NCBI GenBank assembly: GCA_900554215.1 | Contig: USGG01000007.1 | Span: 1-52,991, forward strand | Length of the DNA stretch: 52,991 bases | Direction: 5' to 3' | DNA from: an uncultured Megasphaera sp. | GTDB lineage: Bacteria > Bacillota > Negativicutes > Veillonellales > Megasphaeraceae | Shown here: piece after piece, positions 16,377 to 24,239 of the stretch | Layout of the letters: every line of letters begins with the position of its first letter | Numbering within the stretch: the first letter of the stretch is position 1 | Program-made: the position numbers and the translations under genes | The notes under the pieces: generated by a model | Told to the model about the DNA's origin: nothing | Seen by the model: the letters and a program-made list of their open reading frames with translations, nothing else | Database searches by the model: none

Positions 16377-18029
16377 ATGAGAAGCGACGTAGTAAAAAAA
16401 GGCAGCACCCGTACAGCCCACCGCACCTTATTTCATGCCATGGGCTACAGCGATGAGGATTTGAAGAAGCCGTTAATCGGCGTTGTCAATGCTTTCAACG
16501 AAATTATTCCCGGTCATATGCACTTGCGGGAAATCGCCGAAGCCGTCAAGCTCGGCATTGCCGCAGCCGGCGGTACGCCTATCGAATTTCCGGCCATCGG
16601 CATCTGCGACGGCATCGCCATGGGCCACGACGGCATGAAATATCCTTTGGCCAGCCGGGAACTCATCTGCGATTCCATCGAGGCGGTCGCCAACGGCCAC
16701 GCCTTCGACGGCCTGGTCATGATTCCCAACTGCGATAAAATCGTGCCGGGCATGCTCATGGCGGCAGGACGCATCAATATCCCGACGGTCGTCGTCAGCG
16801 GCGGCCCCATGCTGGCCGGACGCCACAAGGGAAAGGATATCAGCGTCAGCACGATGTTCGAAGCGGCCGGCAAGGTCGAATCGGGACAGATGACGCCGGA
16901 AGAAATGCACCTCATGGAACATGAAGCCTGCCCGGGCTGCGGTTCCTGTGCCGGTATCTTTACGGCGAACACGATGAACTGCATGACTGAGGTATTGGGC
17001 ATGGGCCTTCCCGGCAACGGCACGATTCCGGCGGCCTATTTTGGAGCCCGCCGCATGCTGGCGAAACAGGCCGGCGCCGTCGTCATGGAGCTGGTAAGGA
17101 ACAATATCTGTCCGCGGGACATCATGACGATGGAATCCTTTGAAAACGCGATTGCCGTCGACATGGCTATCGGCGGCTCGACCAATACGGTGCTCCACCT
17201 GCCGGCAATCGCTCATGAAGCGGGGATTGACCTGCCGCTGCAGAAGTTTGATGAAATCAGCCGCAAGGCGGCCTATATCTGCAAGATGAGCCCCGGCGGG
17301 ACGTATCACATGCAGGACTTAAACGAAGCCGGCGGCATCAGCGCCGTCATGAAGGAGCTGACGAAGCTGGGGATTATCCATACGGAGGCTAAGACCGTGA
17401 CGGGGACTATCGGCGAGCGCATCGCTCACGCCGATATCGAACGGGACGATGTCATTCACAGCGTAGACAAGGCCTACATGAACCGCGGCGGCATTGCCAT
17501 CCTGTCGGGAAATCTGGCGCCGGACGGAGCGGTCATTAAGGAAAGTGCCGTGGAGCCGGACTTGTTGGTATACCAGGGGACGGCGAAGTGCTATGACTCG
17601 GAAGAAGAAGCCATTGAAGCGATTATCGGCGGGGCCATCCAGGAAGGGCACGTCGTGGTCATTCGCTATGAAGGCCCGAAGGGCGGCCCAGGGATGCGGG
17701 AAATGCTCAACCCGACGGCGGTGATTACGGGAATGGGATTAAAGGTAGCCCTGATTACGGACGGGAGGTTCAGCGGAGCCAGCCGGGGCGCATGCATCGG
17801 GCACATCTCGCCGGAAGCGATGGAAGGGGGTCCCATAGCGCTGATTCAGGACGGCGATAGGATTTCCATCGACATTCCGAACCGCAAGCTGGAACTGATG
17901 GTAAGCGACGAAGAGCTGGCAGCCCGCAAGGCGGCCTGGAAGCAGCCGGAACCGAAGGTCAAGACGGGATACCTGTCGCGCTACGCTCGTCTCGTCACAT
18001 CGGCCAATACGGGCGCCGTATTGAAGTAA
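16377..18029 (+). CDS. ilvD: Dihydroxy-acid dehydratase
   Basis: Enzyme of 550 residues that dehydrates 2,3-dihydroxy-isovalerate or -methylvalerate to the 2-keto acid in valine, isoleucine and pantothenate synthesis. It opens with MRSD and has NCDKIVPG (C119), CPGCGSCAGIFTANTM (C185, C188, C191) and RGACIGHISPEA, all characteristic of IlvD. The segment FNEIIPGHMHLRE has PGH where the [2Fe-2S] class has a cysteine (PCN), so this looks like the oxygen-labile [4Fe-4S] class seen in E. coli IlvD. No other branched-chain genes are adjacent. It has a strong AAGGAGGAG site and is followed 22 bases later by a BASS transporter gene in the same operon. Confidence 0.93.
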   Translation: MRSDVVKKGSTRTAHRTLFHAMGYSDEDLKKPLIGVVNAFNEIIPGHMHLREIAEAVKLGIAAAGGTPIEFPAIGICDGIAMGHDGMKYPLASRELICDSIEAVANGHAFDGLVMIPNCDKIVPGMLMAAGRINIPTVVVSGGPMLAGRHKGKDISVSTMFEAAGKVESGQMTPEEMHLMEHEACPGCGSCAGIFTANTMNCMTEVLGMGLPGNGTIPAAYFGARRMLAKQAGAVVMELVRNNICPRDIMTMESFENAIAVDMAIGGSTNTVLHLPAIAHEAGIDLPLQKFDEISRKAAYICKMSPGGTYHMQDLNEAGGISAVMKELTKLGIIHTEAKTVTGTIGERIAHADIERDDVIHSVDKAYMNRGGIAILSGNLAPDGAVIKESAVEPDLLVYQGTAKCYDSEEEAIEAIIGGAIQEGHVVVIRYEGPKGGPGMREMLNPTAVITGMGLKVALITDGRFSGASRGACIGHISPEAMEGGPIALIQDGDRISIDIPNRKLELMVSDEELAARKAAWKQPEPKVKTGYLSRYARLVTSANTGAVLK

Positions 18030-18051
18030 GACTGTGTAAGGAGGCGGTAAT

Positions 18052-18999
18052 ATGGGTTTCTTGAAAGTCATAGGCACTTTCGTTACGAAATATTTTCCCT
18101 TATGGGTTGTCGTATTTGCCGCGCTGGCATTCTTTGTGCCCGGCCCATTTATGGGCATGGGAGGAGCTGTTACGTATTTGCTGGGCATCGTTATGTTGGG
18201 GATGGGCCTTACGATGAGCATTGATGATTTTAAGCTCGTGCTGGTTCGCCCGAAGGATGTCATATTCGGCATCGTTATTCGCTACTGCATCATGCCGTTT
18301 ATCGCCTTTTGCGTCAGCAAGGTGCTGGGGCTGTCGCCGATGCTGGCGGCGGGGCTGATTTTGGTCGGCTGCTGCCCCAGCGGTACGGCGTCTAATGTCA
18401 TGACCTTTATATCGAAAGGCGATACGGCCTTGTCCGTTACGATTTCCAGCATCAATACGCTTCTTGCGCCGATATTGACGCCGGCGTTGTTCATGTTTCT
18501 GGCCGGAACGCTGATTCCCATCGACGCGACAGCGCTGCTCCTGGATATATTAAAGGTCGTTATCGTGCCGATCGTTATCGGTATTTCGCTGCGGGCCATT
18601 GCTTCAAAAGCTGTCGATTCGATTGCCGGTATTGTTCCAGTTATTTCCGTACTGGCTATTATAGCGATCATTACGATTGTCGTAGCTCTCAATGCACAGA
18701 AGCTGAGTACGGTTGCCGGTTTGGCCTTTCTGGCTGTCGTGCTTCATAATGGCCTCGGACTCGGCGCAGGGTACGGCATATCCCGAACGCTGGGCAGAAT
18801 GTCTCATTACAAGAGCAAGGCCGTAGCTTTTGAGATCGGCATGGAAAATTCCGGATTGGCCGTGGCCTTGGCGATTGCTCATTTAGATCCGATGGCGGCA
18901 GTTCCAGGTGCGATATTCAGTGTATGGCATAATTTTTCCGGGTCTTTGCTGGCCGGATTCTGGGCATCGCGGGATGTGGATGTGAAAGAAGAAAAATGA
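18052..18999 (+). CDS. Bile acid:sodium symporter (BASS) family transporter
   Basis: Inner-membrane protein of 315 residues with about nine or ten hydrophobic segments. Family features are MGLTMSIDDFKLV near the N-terminus, the crossover motif VGCCPSGTASNVMTFISKGD, and EIGMENSGLAVALA near the C-terminus. BASS members carry organic anions with sodium: bile acids in animals, pyruvate in plants, ketopantoate for PanS in Salmonella. Co-transcription with ilvD makes a keto acid or ketopantoate a reasonable candidate substrate, which is inference. AAGGAGG precedes the start and a terminator follows. Confidence 0.9.
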   Translation: MGFLKVIGTFVTKYFPLWVVVFAALAFFVPGPFMGMGGAVTYLLGIVMLGMGLTMSIDDFKLVLVRPKDVIFGIVIRYCIMPFIAFCVSKVLGLSPMLAAGLILVGCCPSGTASNVMTFISKGDTALSVTISSINTLLAPILTPALFMFLAGTLIPIDATALLLDILKVVIVPIVIGISLRAIASKAVDSIAGIVPVISVLAIIAIITIVVALNAQKLSTVAGLAFLAVVLHNGLGLGAGYGISRTLGRMSHYKSKAVAFEIGMENSGLAVALAIAHLDPMAAVPGAIFSVWHNFSGSLLAGFWASRDVDVKEEK

Positions 19000-19028
19000 T
19001 TCATCCTATTTATTAATATCCGCAGATC

Positions 19029-19069
19029 AAGGCAGATTTCTTTATACAGAAGATATCTGCCTTTTATTT
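19029..19069 (+). terminator. Terminator of the ilvD-BASS operon
   Basis: AAGGCAGAT (19029-19037) pairs with ATCTGCCTT (19055-19063), followed by a T-rich tail. Confidence 0.85.
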
Positions 19070-19168
19070 GCTGCGATTTCGGCGTTTGCGCAGTGTCAAG
19101 TGATTGCCGGAAGGATAGGAGGTGTGAATTTTATCTTGCGTAGAGTTGAAAAAAATATAAAAAATATA

Positions 19169-19200
19169 TTGACAGATTATAGGGGACGTGATATTATAAT
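19169..19200 (+). promoter_or_regulatory. Upstream promoter before the tRNA cluster
   Basis: TTGACA at 19169-19174, then TATTAT at 19192-19197 (17 bp) overlapping a TATAAT. It may add to tRNA transcription. The transcript would include a CGTTC/GAACG mini-hairpin at about 19204-19218; no gene is visible in that stretch. Confidence 0.55.
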
Positions 19201-19283
19201 TAAGCGTTCTGATGAACGAGCCGACACGGAGAAGGGCGAAAGGATTTTGTGATAAAATTCTTAAAAAAACTTCAAAAAATGTG

Positions 19284-19312
19284 TTGACAAGCACAAACGA
19301 AAGTGCTAAAAT
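19284..19312 (+). promoter_or_regulatory. tRNA cluster promoter
   Basis: TTGACA (19284-19289), 17 bp, TAAAAT (19307-19312), about 15 bases before the first tRNA. Confidence 0.8.
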
Positions 19313-19327
19313 AAATTTCGTCGTCAT

Positions 19328-19402
19328 GCGGAAGTAGCTCAGTGGTAGAGCACCACCTTGCCAAGGTGGGGGTCGCGAGTTCGAGCCTCGTTTTCCGCTC
19401 CA
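19328..19402 (+). tRNA. tRNA-Gly (GCC)
   Basis: Cloverleaf of 75 bases. The anticodon arm CCTTGCCAAGG gives anticodon GCC; the T arm contains GTTCGAGCC; CCA is encoded. The acceptor stem is GCGGAAG with TTTCCGC. Confidence 0.95.
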
Positions 19403-19408
19403 TAATAT

Positions 19409-19482
19409 GGCGGCATAGCCAAGCGGTAAGGCAGAGGTCTGCAAAACCTTCATCCCCAGTTCGATTCTGGGTGCCGCCTCCA
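19409..19482 (+). tRNA. tRNA-Cys (GCA)
   Basis: Cloverleaf of 74 bases with anticodon GCA in AGGTCTGCAAAACCT, T arm GTTCGATTC and encoded CCA. The acceptor is GGCGGCA with TGCCGCC. Confidence 0.95.
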
Positions 19483-19495
19483 TATTTCTCGTCGT

Positions 19496-19584
19496 GCCGA
19501 GGTGGCGGAACTGGCAGACGCAACGGACTTAAAATCCGTCGGATAGAAATATCCGTACCGGTTCGATTCCGGTCCCCGGCACCA
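19496..19584 (+). tRNA. tRNA-Leu (TAA)
   Basis: Class II tRNA of 89 bases with a long variable arm and anticodon TAA in GGACTTAAAATCC; CCA is encoded. The acceptor arms GCCGAGG and CCCCGGC leave an A-C mismatch at the fifth pair, which is unusual for a functional tRNA. Confidence 0.93.
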
Positions 19585-19647
19585 AATGAATAACACAGTA
19601 CTGTGAGTGTTACGTTGGCTTCAGCCGGTATGTCTTACAGAATGTTT

Positions 19648-19681
19648 AAAAGGTTTGGATGGAAATCCAAACCTTTTTTGT
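19648..19681 (+). terminator. tRNA cluster terminator
   Basis: AAAGGTTTGGAT pairs with ATCCAAACCTTT around a 4-base loop, ending in six T residues. A TAACAC/GTGTTA hairpin at about 19589-19611 lies just after tRNA-Leu. Confidence 0.92.
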
Positions 19682-19706
19682 AATATTCTTTCATTTAATT
19701 TATAAT
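19678..19706 (+). promoter_or_regulatory. scpA promoter overlapping the terminator tail
   Basis: TTGTAA (19678-19683), 17 bp, TATAAT (19701-19706). Initiation would fall near 19713, which is itself an in-frame ATG, giving an almost leaderless mRNA. Confidence 0.6.
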
Positions 19707-19724
19707 ATAAGAATGGCGGTCTGT

Positions 19725-20453
19725 ATGGAAGCATATCAGTACAAAGTATCTGATTTCGAAGGGCCTTTGGATTTGCTGTTGTATTTGATCGAAAAAAATA
19801 AGGTCGATATTTACAATATTCCCATCGCGGAGATTACCGATCAGTTCAACGCCTACGTCGAACAGCTCGACGGCTTCGACGTCAATTACGCCAGCAAATT
19901 TTTCGTCATGGCGGCGACGCTGCTGCAGATTAAGTCGCGCCTGCTGCTGCCTAAACCGCCTAAGGCGGAGCCGGAAGAGGACGAAGAGGATCTGCAGGAC
20001 CAGTTAGTCCGCCAGCTCGTCGAGTACAAGCGGATGAAAGAAATTTCCGGCGTCATGGGCGCGCTGTGGGAGCAGCGGAGCCATATGCTGGAACGGCCGG
20101 CGACGCCTATGCCCTATCAGGCCCGCTTTGTCGGGAAAATCGAGCGCGACGCCCTGTATCGGGCCTTTCGCCTCGTATATCGGGCGCTGGAAGAAAAAAA
20201 GCCGCCGGAGGTTCATATCCGGCAGGAAATATACAGCGTGGAAGAGTGCATGCAGCGCGTCGTGTACCAGCTGCGCCAAACGGTGCGGCCGGCTTCCGTG
20301 CTGGCCGTATTCCGCCGGTGCCGCTCCAAGGTCGAGCTCGTCGTCACCTTCCTGGCCGTATTGGAGCTCATAAAGCTGGGAACCTGCCATACTGTTTCGG
20401 AGGGAGAGGATGGGAATGCCGTTGCCTTGCGGTATGCCGGCGCGTACGCATAA
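19725..20453 (+). CDS. scpA: Segregation and condensation protein A
   Basis: ScpA, the kleisin subunit of the SMC-ScpAB condensin-like complex that compacts and separates replicated chromosomes. The 242-residue product starts MEAYQYKVSDFEGPLDLLLY, the expected N-terminus. It has an acidic linker (EPEEDEEDLQ) and a C-terminal winged-helix region (VVTFLAVLELIKLG) that contacts the SMC head. A second in-frame ATG lies at 19713; neither has a good ribosome binding site. The scpB gene overlaps its end by 44 bases. Confidence 0.93.
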   Translation: MEAYQYKVSDFEGPLDLLLYLIEKNKVDIYNIPIAEITDQFNAYVEQLDGFDVNYASKFFVMAATLLQIKSRLLLPKPPKAEPEEDEEDLQDQLVRQLVEYKRMKEISGVMGALWEQRSHMLERPATPMPYQARFVGKIERDALYRAFRLVYRALEEKKPPEVHIRQEIYSVEECMQRVVYQLRQTVRPASVLAVFRRCRSKVELVVTFLAVLELIKLGTCHTVSEGEDGNAVALRYAGAYA

Positions 20454-21012
20454 GCCGGAAGCGCTGCTCGAGGCGCTGCTGTTTCTCAGCGGCCAGCCTA
20501 TGACGGCGGCCGATATTTGCGCCCACACGGGCTGGAGCCGCGAAGAAACGGAAGCGGCGGCTTCGGCGCTGGAGCAGGTCCTCGACGAACGGCGCGGCCT
20601 CAAGCTTATCCGCGTTGCCGGAGGGTATCAGCTGGTCACGCGGCCCGAGCTGTACGACGCAGTCAAATGGGTGCGGACAGGCGCGGCGGAGCTGTCGCCC
20701 ATGGCCTTGGAGGTACTGGCTATCGTGGCCTTCAAGCAGCCTGTCACGCGGGCCGATATCGAAAAGCTGCGCGGCGTGTCGTCGGAGCGCATTTTATCGT
20801 CTCTGCTGCAGCAGGGGCTGATCGTAGATTTGGGACGGAAGGATAGTCCGGGACGGCCGATCATGTACGGCACGTCGGCATATTTTTTGGAATGCATCGG
20901 CATGGATTCGCTGGAAGAACTGGCCGGCCACGTGCCGCCGGAGCTGACGGCGCCTGCCGGCGAAGAGATACAGGAGGATATAGATGGAAAGGCTACAGAA
21001 GGTAATGAGTAA
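20410..21012 (+). CDS. scpB: Segregation and condensation protein B
   Basis: ScpB, which dimerises and binds ScpA in the SMC complex. The 200-residue product has two winged-helix domains: LEALLFLSGQPMTAADICAH near the start, and the conserved SPMALEVLAIVAFKQPVTRA followed by EKLRGV. The C-terminus (EEIQEDIDGK) is acidic. The start at 20410 follows GGAGGGAGAGG lying inside scpA. Further in-frame ATGs at 20416 and 20434 are possible. It overlaps rluB by 29 bases, indicating coupled translation. Confidence 0.93.
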   Translation: MGMPLPCGMPARTHKPEALLEALLFLSGQPMTAADICAHTGWSREETEAAASALEQVLDERRGLKLIRVAGGYQLVTRPELYDAVKWVRTGAAELSPMALEVLAIVAFKQPVTRADIEKLRGVSSERILSSLLQQGLIVDLGRKDSPGRPIMYGTSAYFLECIGMDSLEELAGHVPPELTAPAGEEIQEDIDGKATEGNE

Positions 21013-21700
21013 CTGCGGCATCGCGTCGCGCCGCGCATCGGAGCAGATGATTTTAGACGGGCGGGTCCGGGTAAACGGCGTCATCGTCCGCGAGCTCGGG
21101 ACGAAGGTAAATCCCGATAAGGATATCATCCTCGTCGACGGCAAACGGCTGGAAGCGCAGCCCAAGCATTATTACTTATTTAATAAGCCCAAGGGCGTCA
21201 TTACGACGTCCAGCGACGACCAGGGCCGGCCGACGGTCATGGATTATTTCCGCAAGGAAAAGGACCGTATTTACGCCGTAGGGCGGCTGGACCAAAATAC
21301 GGAAGGCCTTCTGCTCATGACCAACGACGGCGAGCTGGCCAACATCCTCATGCATCCCAGCACGATGGTCGATAAGACCTACGAAGTCAAGGTCAAAGGA
21401 CGTATTTCCGATACGATACTGCAGAATCTGGCCGACGGCGTGCCGCTGGAAGACGGCATGACGGCTCCTGCCGACGTATACTACGTAGGCTTTGACAGCA
21501 AGAGCGGCCTGACGACGATAGAAATTACGATTCACGAAGGGAAAAACCGCCAGGTACGCCGCATGATCGAGCATTTCGGCTTTCAGGTGCATAATCTGCG
21601 CCGCGTCCAGTACGCCTTCTTGACCCTGAGCGGCGTCAAGCGCGGCTCGTACCGCAGCCTGAAGCTTGAAGAAGTCGCCGAGCTGTATAAATACAAATAA
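20984..21700 (+). CDS. rluB: 23S rRNA pseudouridine synthase, RluB type
   Basis: Pseudouridine synthase of 238 residues in the RsuA/RluB/E/F family, which isomerises a uridine in 23S or 16S rRNA. An N-terminal S4 RNA-binding domain (MERLQKVMSNCGIASRRASE) precedes the catalytic domain with GRLDQNTEGLLLMTNDG, whose Asp is the nucleophile, then GKNRQVRRMIEHFG and LRRVQYA. The position directly after scpAB is common in Firmicutes, where this gene is called rluB; whether the target is 23S or 16S cannot be read. AGGAGG lies before the start inside scpB. Confidence 0.9.
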   Translation: MERLQKVMSNCGIASRRASEQMILDGRVRVNGVIVRELGTKVNPDKDIILVDGKRLEAQPKHYYLFNKPKGVITTSSDDQGRPTVMDYFRKEKDRIYAVGRLDQNTEGLLLMTNDGELANILMHPSTMVDKTYEVKVKGRISDTILQNLADGVPLEDGMTAPADVYYVGFDSKSGLTTIEITIHEGKNRQVRRMIEHFGFQVHNLRRVQYAFLTLSGVKRGSYRSLKLEEVAELYKYK

Positions 21701-21717
21701 AAAGGCGGGAACGTCTG

Positions 21718-22953
21718 ATGAAACACGTCATTATCATCGGCGCCGGCGCCGCCGGCATTATGGCTGCCTTGGCTGCGGCCGGGCAAGGCGCGTCGGTTAC
21801 GCTGCTGGAAAAAAATAATATTGTCGGAAAAAAGATGGGCATTACCGGCAAGGGCCGCTGCAACCTGACTAATGCCTGCGCCATGGACGAGTTCGTCGCC
21901 CATACGCCGGGAAACGGAAAATTCTTATACAGCGCCTACGGTCAGTTTTCCAATGAAAACCTGCTGGACTTGCTGCATCAGTGGGGACTGGAAACGAAGG
22001 TAGAACGCGGCGGCCGCGTTTTTCCCCAGTCGGACAGCGCCATTGAAGTGCGCAAGCTCTTATACGACCGTCTCTGCCGCGCCGGCGTGCATATCCGCCT
22101 GAACGAGGAGGCGACGGCTGTGCAGCGCTGGAGCGATACCTTTGCGGTCCGTACGCAGGCCGGGCAGTATGAAGGCGACGCCTGTATTATTACGACGGGC
22201 GGCATGTCCTATCCCGTCACGGGTTCGAGCGGCGACGGATACGGCTTTGCCAAAAGCCTGGGCCACGCCGTGACGGAGCTCAAGCCGTCGCTCATCCCCT
22301 TTATGACGAAGGAAACGTGGCCTCATGCACTGTCGGGCTTGGCGCTGCGCAACGTCGAGGCTTCCTTGTGGAAGCGGGGGAAGATGCTCGCCTCGCAGTT
22401 CGGCGAAATGCTGTTCACTCATTTCGGCGTGTCGGGACCGATTATCCTCATGCTCAGCGCGGCGGCGGCGCATAAGAAGCAATGCCAGTATCCTATGCAG
22501 CTGCGCATCAATTTGAAGCCGGCCTTGTCGAAGGAAACGCTGGATCAGCGCGTGCAGCGCGATTTCCAGAAATACATCCGCAAGGAAGCGGAAAACGCCA
22601 TGAAAGATTTGCTGCCGCAGCGGCTCATTCCCATCGTGCTGGAACAGGCCGGCATCGACGGCCGCTGCCAGGTCAATCAGATTTCCCGCGAGCAGCGGCA
22701 GGATCTGGTCGATTCGCTGCAGGCGCTGACCCTGACGATTACGGGGACGCGGCCTATCGAGGAAGCCATCGTTACGGCCGGCGGAGTCAGCGTGCGGGAA
22801 ATCAATCCCAAGACGATGGAATCCAAGCTGACGCCGGGGCTGTATTTTGCCGGCGAGGTACTGGATATAGACGCCTATACGGGCGGATATAATCTGCAGG
22901 CTGCCTTTTCGACGGGCTACGTAGCCGGCATGGCAGCGGCAAAGGAGGAATAA
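21718..22953 (+). CDS. HI0933-family flavoprotein (NAD(P)/FAD-dependent oxidoreductase)
   Basis: Flavoprotein of 411 residues in the HI0933/BaiN-like family. The FAD dinucleotide-binding motif is IIGAGAAGIMAAL near the N-terminus, followed by GKKMGITGKGRCNLTNAC, a signature of the family. The second part has TTGGMSYPVTGSSGDGYGFA, and the C-terminus has FAGEVLDIDAYTGGYNLQ. The physiological reaction of most members is unknown; one relative (BaiN) acts on bile acids. Its place between rluB and cmk is seen in many Firmicutes, so it is probably a core gene here rather than acquired. Confidence 0.88.
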   Translation: MKHVIIIGAGAAGIMAALAAAGQGASVTLLEKNNIVGKKMGITGKGRCNLTNACAMDEFVAHTPGNGKFLYSAYGQFSNENLLDLLHQWGLETKVERGGRVFPQSDSAIEVRKLLYDRLCRAGVHIRLNEEATAVQRWSDTFAVRTQAGQYEGDACIITTGGMSYPVTGSSGDGYGFAKSLGHAVTELKPSLIPFMTKETWPHALSGLALRNVEASLWKRGKMLASQFGEMLFTHFGVSGPIILMLSAAAAHKKQCQYPMQLRINLKPALSKETLDQRVQRDFQKYIRKEAENAMKDLLPQRLIPIVLEQAGIDGRCQVNQISREQRQDLVDSLQALTLTITGTRPIEEAIVTAGGVSVREINPKTMESKLTPGLYFAGEVLDIDAYTGGYNLQAAFSTGYVAGMAAAKEE

Positions 22954-22956
22954 GGG

Positions 22957-23628
22957 ATGGAACGTTTGACCGTAGCTATCGACGGGCCGGCCGGAGCAGG
23001 AAAGAGCAGCGCCGCCCGTCTGGTGGCCAAGAGACTGGGATATTTGTACATTGATACGGGCGCGATGTACCGGGCCTTTACCTGGGCGATGCTGCAGGAA
23101 CACATCGATATAGAAGACGCGGAGGCCGTCAGGGCGCTGACGGAGCGCGTCGATATCCGGCTGGAGCCGCTGGAAGACAAATGCCGCGTATTCGTCGGCG
23201 AAACGGAAGTCACCGACGCTATCCGTACGCAGGACATATCTTCTCGCGTATCTTCCGTTTCAGCTCTTGCAGTCGTACGGGAAAAACTGGTACAATTACA
23301 GAGGAACATGGCCGAAGGCGGCGGCGTCATTTTGGACGGCCGCGACATCGGCACCGTCGTGCTGCCGAAGGCCGATTTGAAGATATTCTTAACGGCGTCC
23401 GTCGAATCGCGGGCCCGCCGCCGCTACCTGGAGGTACAGGCTAAAGGCGGTACGGAGTCGCTGGAGGACATTGCGGCCAGCATAGCGTCCCGCGACGATA
23501 TGGATTCTCACCGCGCCGTCAGTCCCTTGCGACAGGCCGACGACGCGATCCTTCTCGACAACAGCGAATTAAATCTGGAAGAAACGGCCGATGCGATTAC
23601 CGATTTAATTCAGCAGCGCTGTCGATGA
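22957..23628 (+). CDS. cmk: Cytidylate kinase
   Basis: Enzyme of 223 residues that phosphorylates CMP and dCMP with ATP. The P-loop GPAGAGKSS is at 10-18, followed by GYLYIDTGAMYRA, the CMP-binding DGRDIGTVVLP segment, and the lid FLTASVESRARRRYLE. Length and motifs are standard for the type I family. AAAGGAGG precedes the start three bases after the upstream stop. Its TGA overlaps the plsC ATG by 4 bases. Confidence 0.95.
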   Translation: MERLTVAIDGPAGAGKSSAARLVAKRLGYLYIDTGAMYRAFTWAMLQEHIDIEDAEAVRALTERVDIRLEPLEDKCRVFVGETEVTDAIRTQDISSRVSSVSALAVVREKLVQLQRNMAEGGGVILDGRDIGTVVLPKADLKIFLTASVESRARRRYLEVQAKGGTESLEDIAASIASRDDMDSHRAVSPLRQADDAILLDNSELNLEETADAITDLIQQRCR

Positions 23629-24239
23629 AAGCCATTTCGTATTGGATTATCCGCCGGATATTCAACTTCGTGACTTACACACTCATCGGCATGAAAGTCT
23701 ACGGCGAAGAGCATATTCCGGCTGAGGGGCCTTTTATCATCGTGTGCAATCACGCCAGCTACTTCGACCCGCCTTTGCTGGGAACGGCGGTGCGCCATCG
23801 CCTCATCCACTTCATGGCGAAAGAAGAGCTGTTCCGCAACCCGATTATGAATTGGTTTCTGCGGTATGTCCATACCTTTCCCGTCCATCGGGGCCGCATC
23901 GATAAAAAGGCCATTGTAGAATCGTTCCGCGTGCTGAAAAGCGGCGGCGTTCTTGGCATTTTTCCCGAAGGGACGCGCAAGTGCCAGGGCATACTCGGGC
24001 CGTTTCACGACGGCTTCGCCGGTATTGCCATCAAGGCAGGCGTGCCGGTCCTTCCGGCAGTCGTCGTCAATTCGAGAGAGCTGCCGAAGAAAACGGGACC
24101 CGTGCAGATCGTATTCGGCGAACCGGTCATGCCGCCGGCAGATAAAAAGGCCGATAAGGAAGCGATACGGCAATTTTCAGAAGAAATTCGGGAAATTGTC
24201 TTAGCTATGCTAAATCGGCATGGAGGGACAGAAAAATGA
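23625..24239 (+). CDS. plsC: 1-acyl-sn-glycerol-3-phosphate acyltransferase
   Basis: Membrane-bound acyltransferase of 204 residues that makes phosphatidic acid from lysophosphatidic acid. The catalytic motif NHASYFDPP provides H43 and D48 (HX4D), and FPEGTR (113-118) is the glycerol-phosphate-binding motif. A hydrophobic N-terminal segment (about 5-25) anchors it. It overlaps cmk and the ispH-rpsA gene by 4 bases on each side, a translationally coupled cmk-plsC-ispH arrangement. Confidence 0.92.
   Translation: MKAISYWIIRRIFNFVTYTLIGMKVYGEEHIPAEGPFIIVCNHASYFDPPLLGTAVRHRLIHFMAKEELFRNPIMNWFLRYVHTFPVHRGRIDKKAIVESFRVLKSGGVLGIFPEGTRKCQGILGPFHDGFAGIAIKAGVPVLPAVVVNSRELPKKTGPVQIVFGEPVMPPADKKADKEAIRQFSEEIREIVLAMLNRHGGTEK

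Noticed and set aside
19064..19523. Minus-strand reading frames across the tRNA cluster
   Set aside because: They are antisense to tRNA-Gly, -Cys and -Leu; peptides such as ELATPTLARWCSTTELLP are a well-known artefact of reverse-strand tRNA translation.
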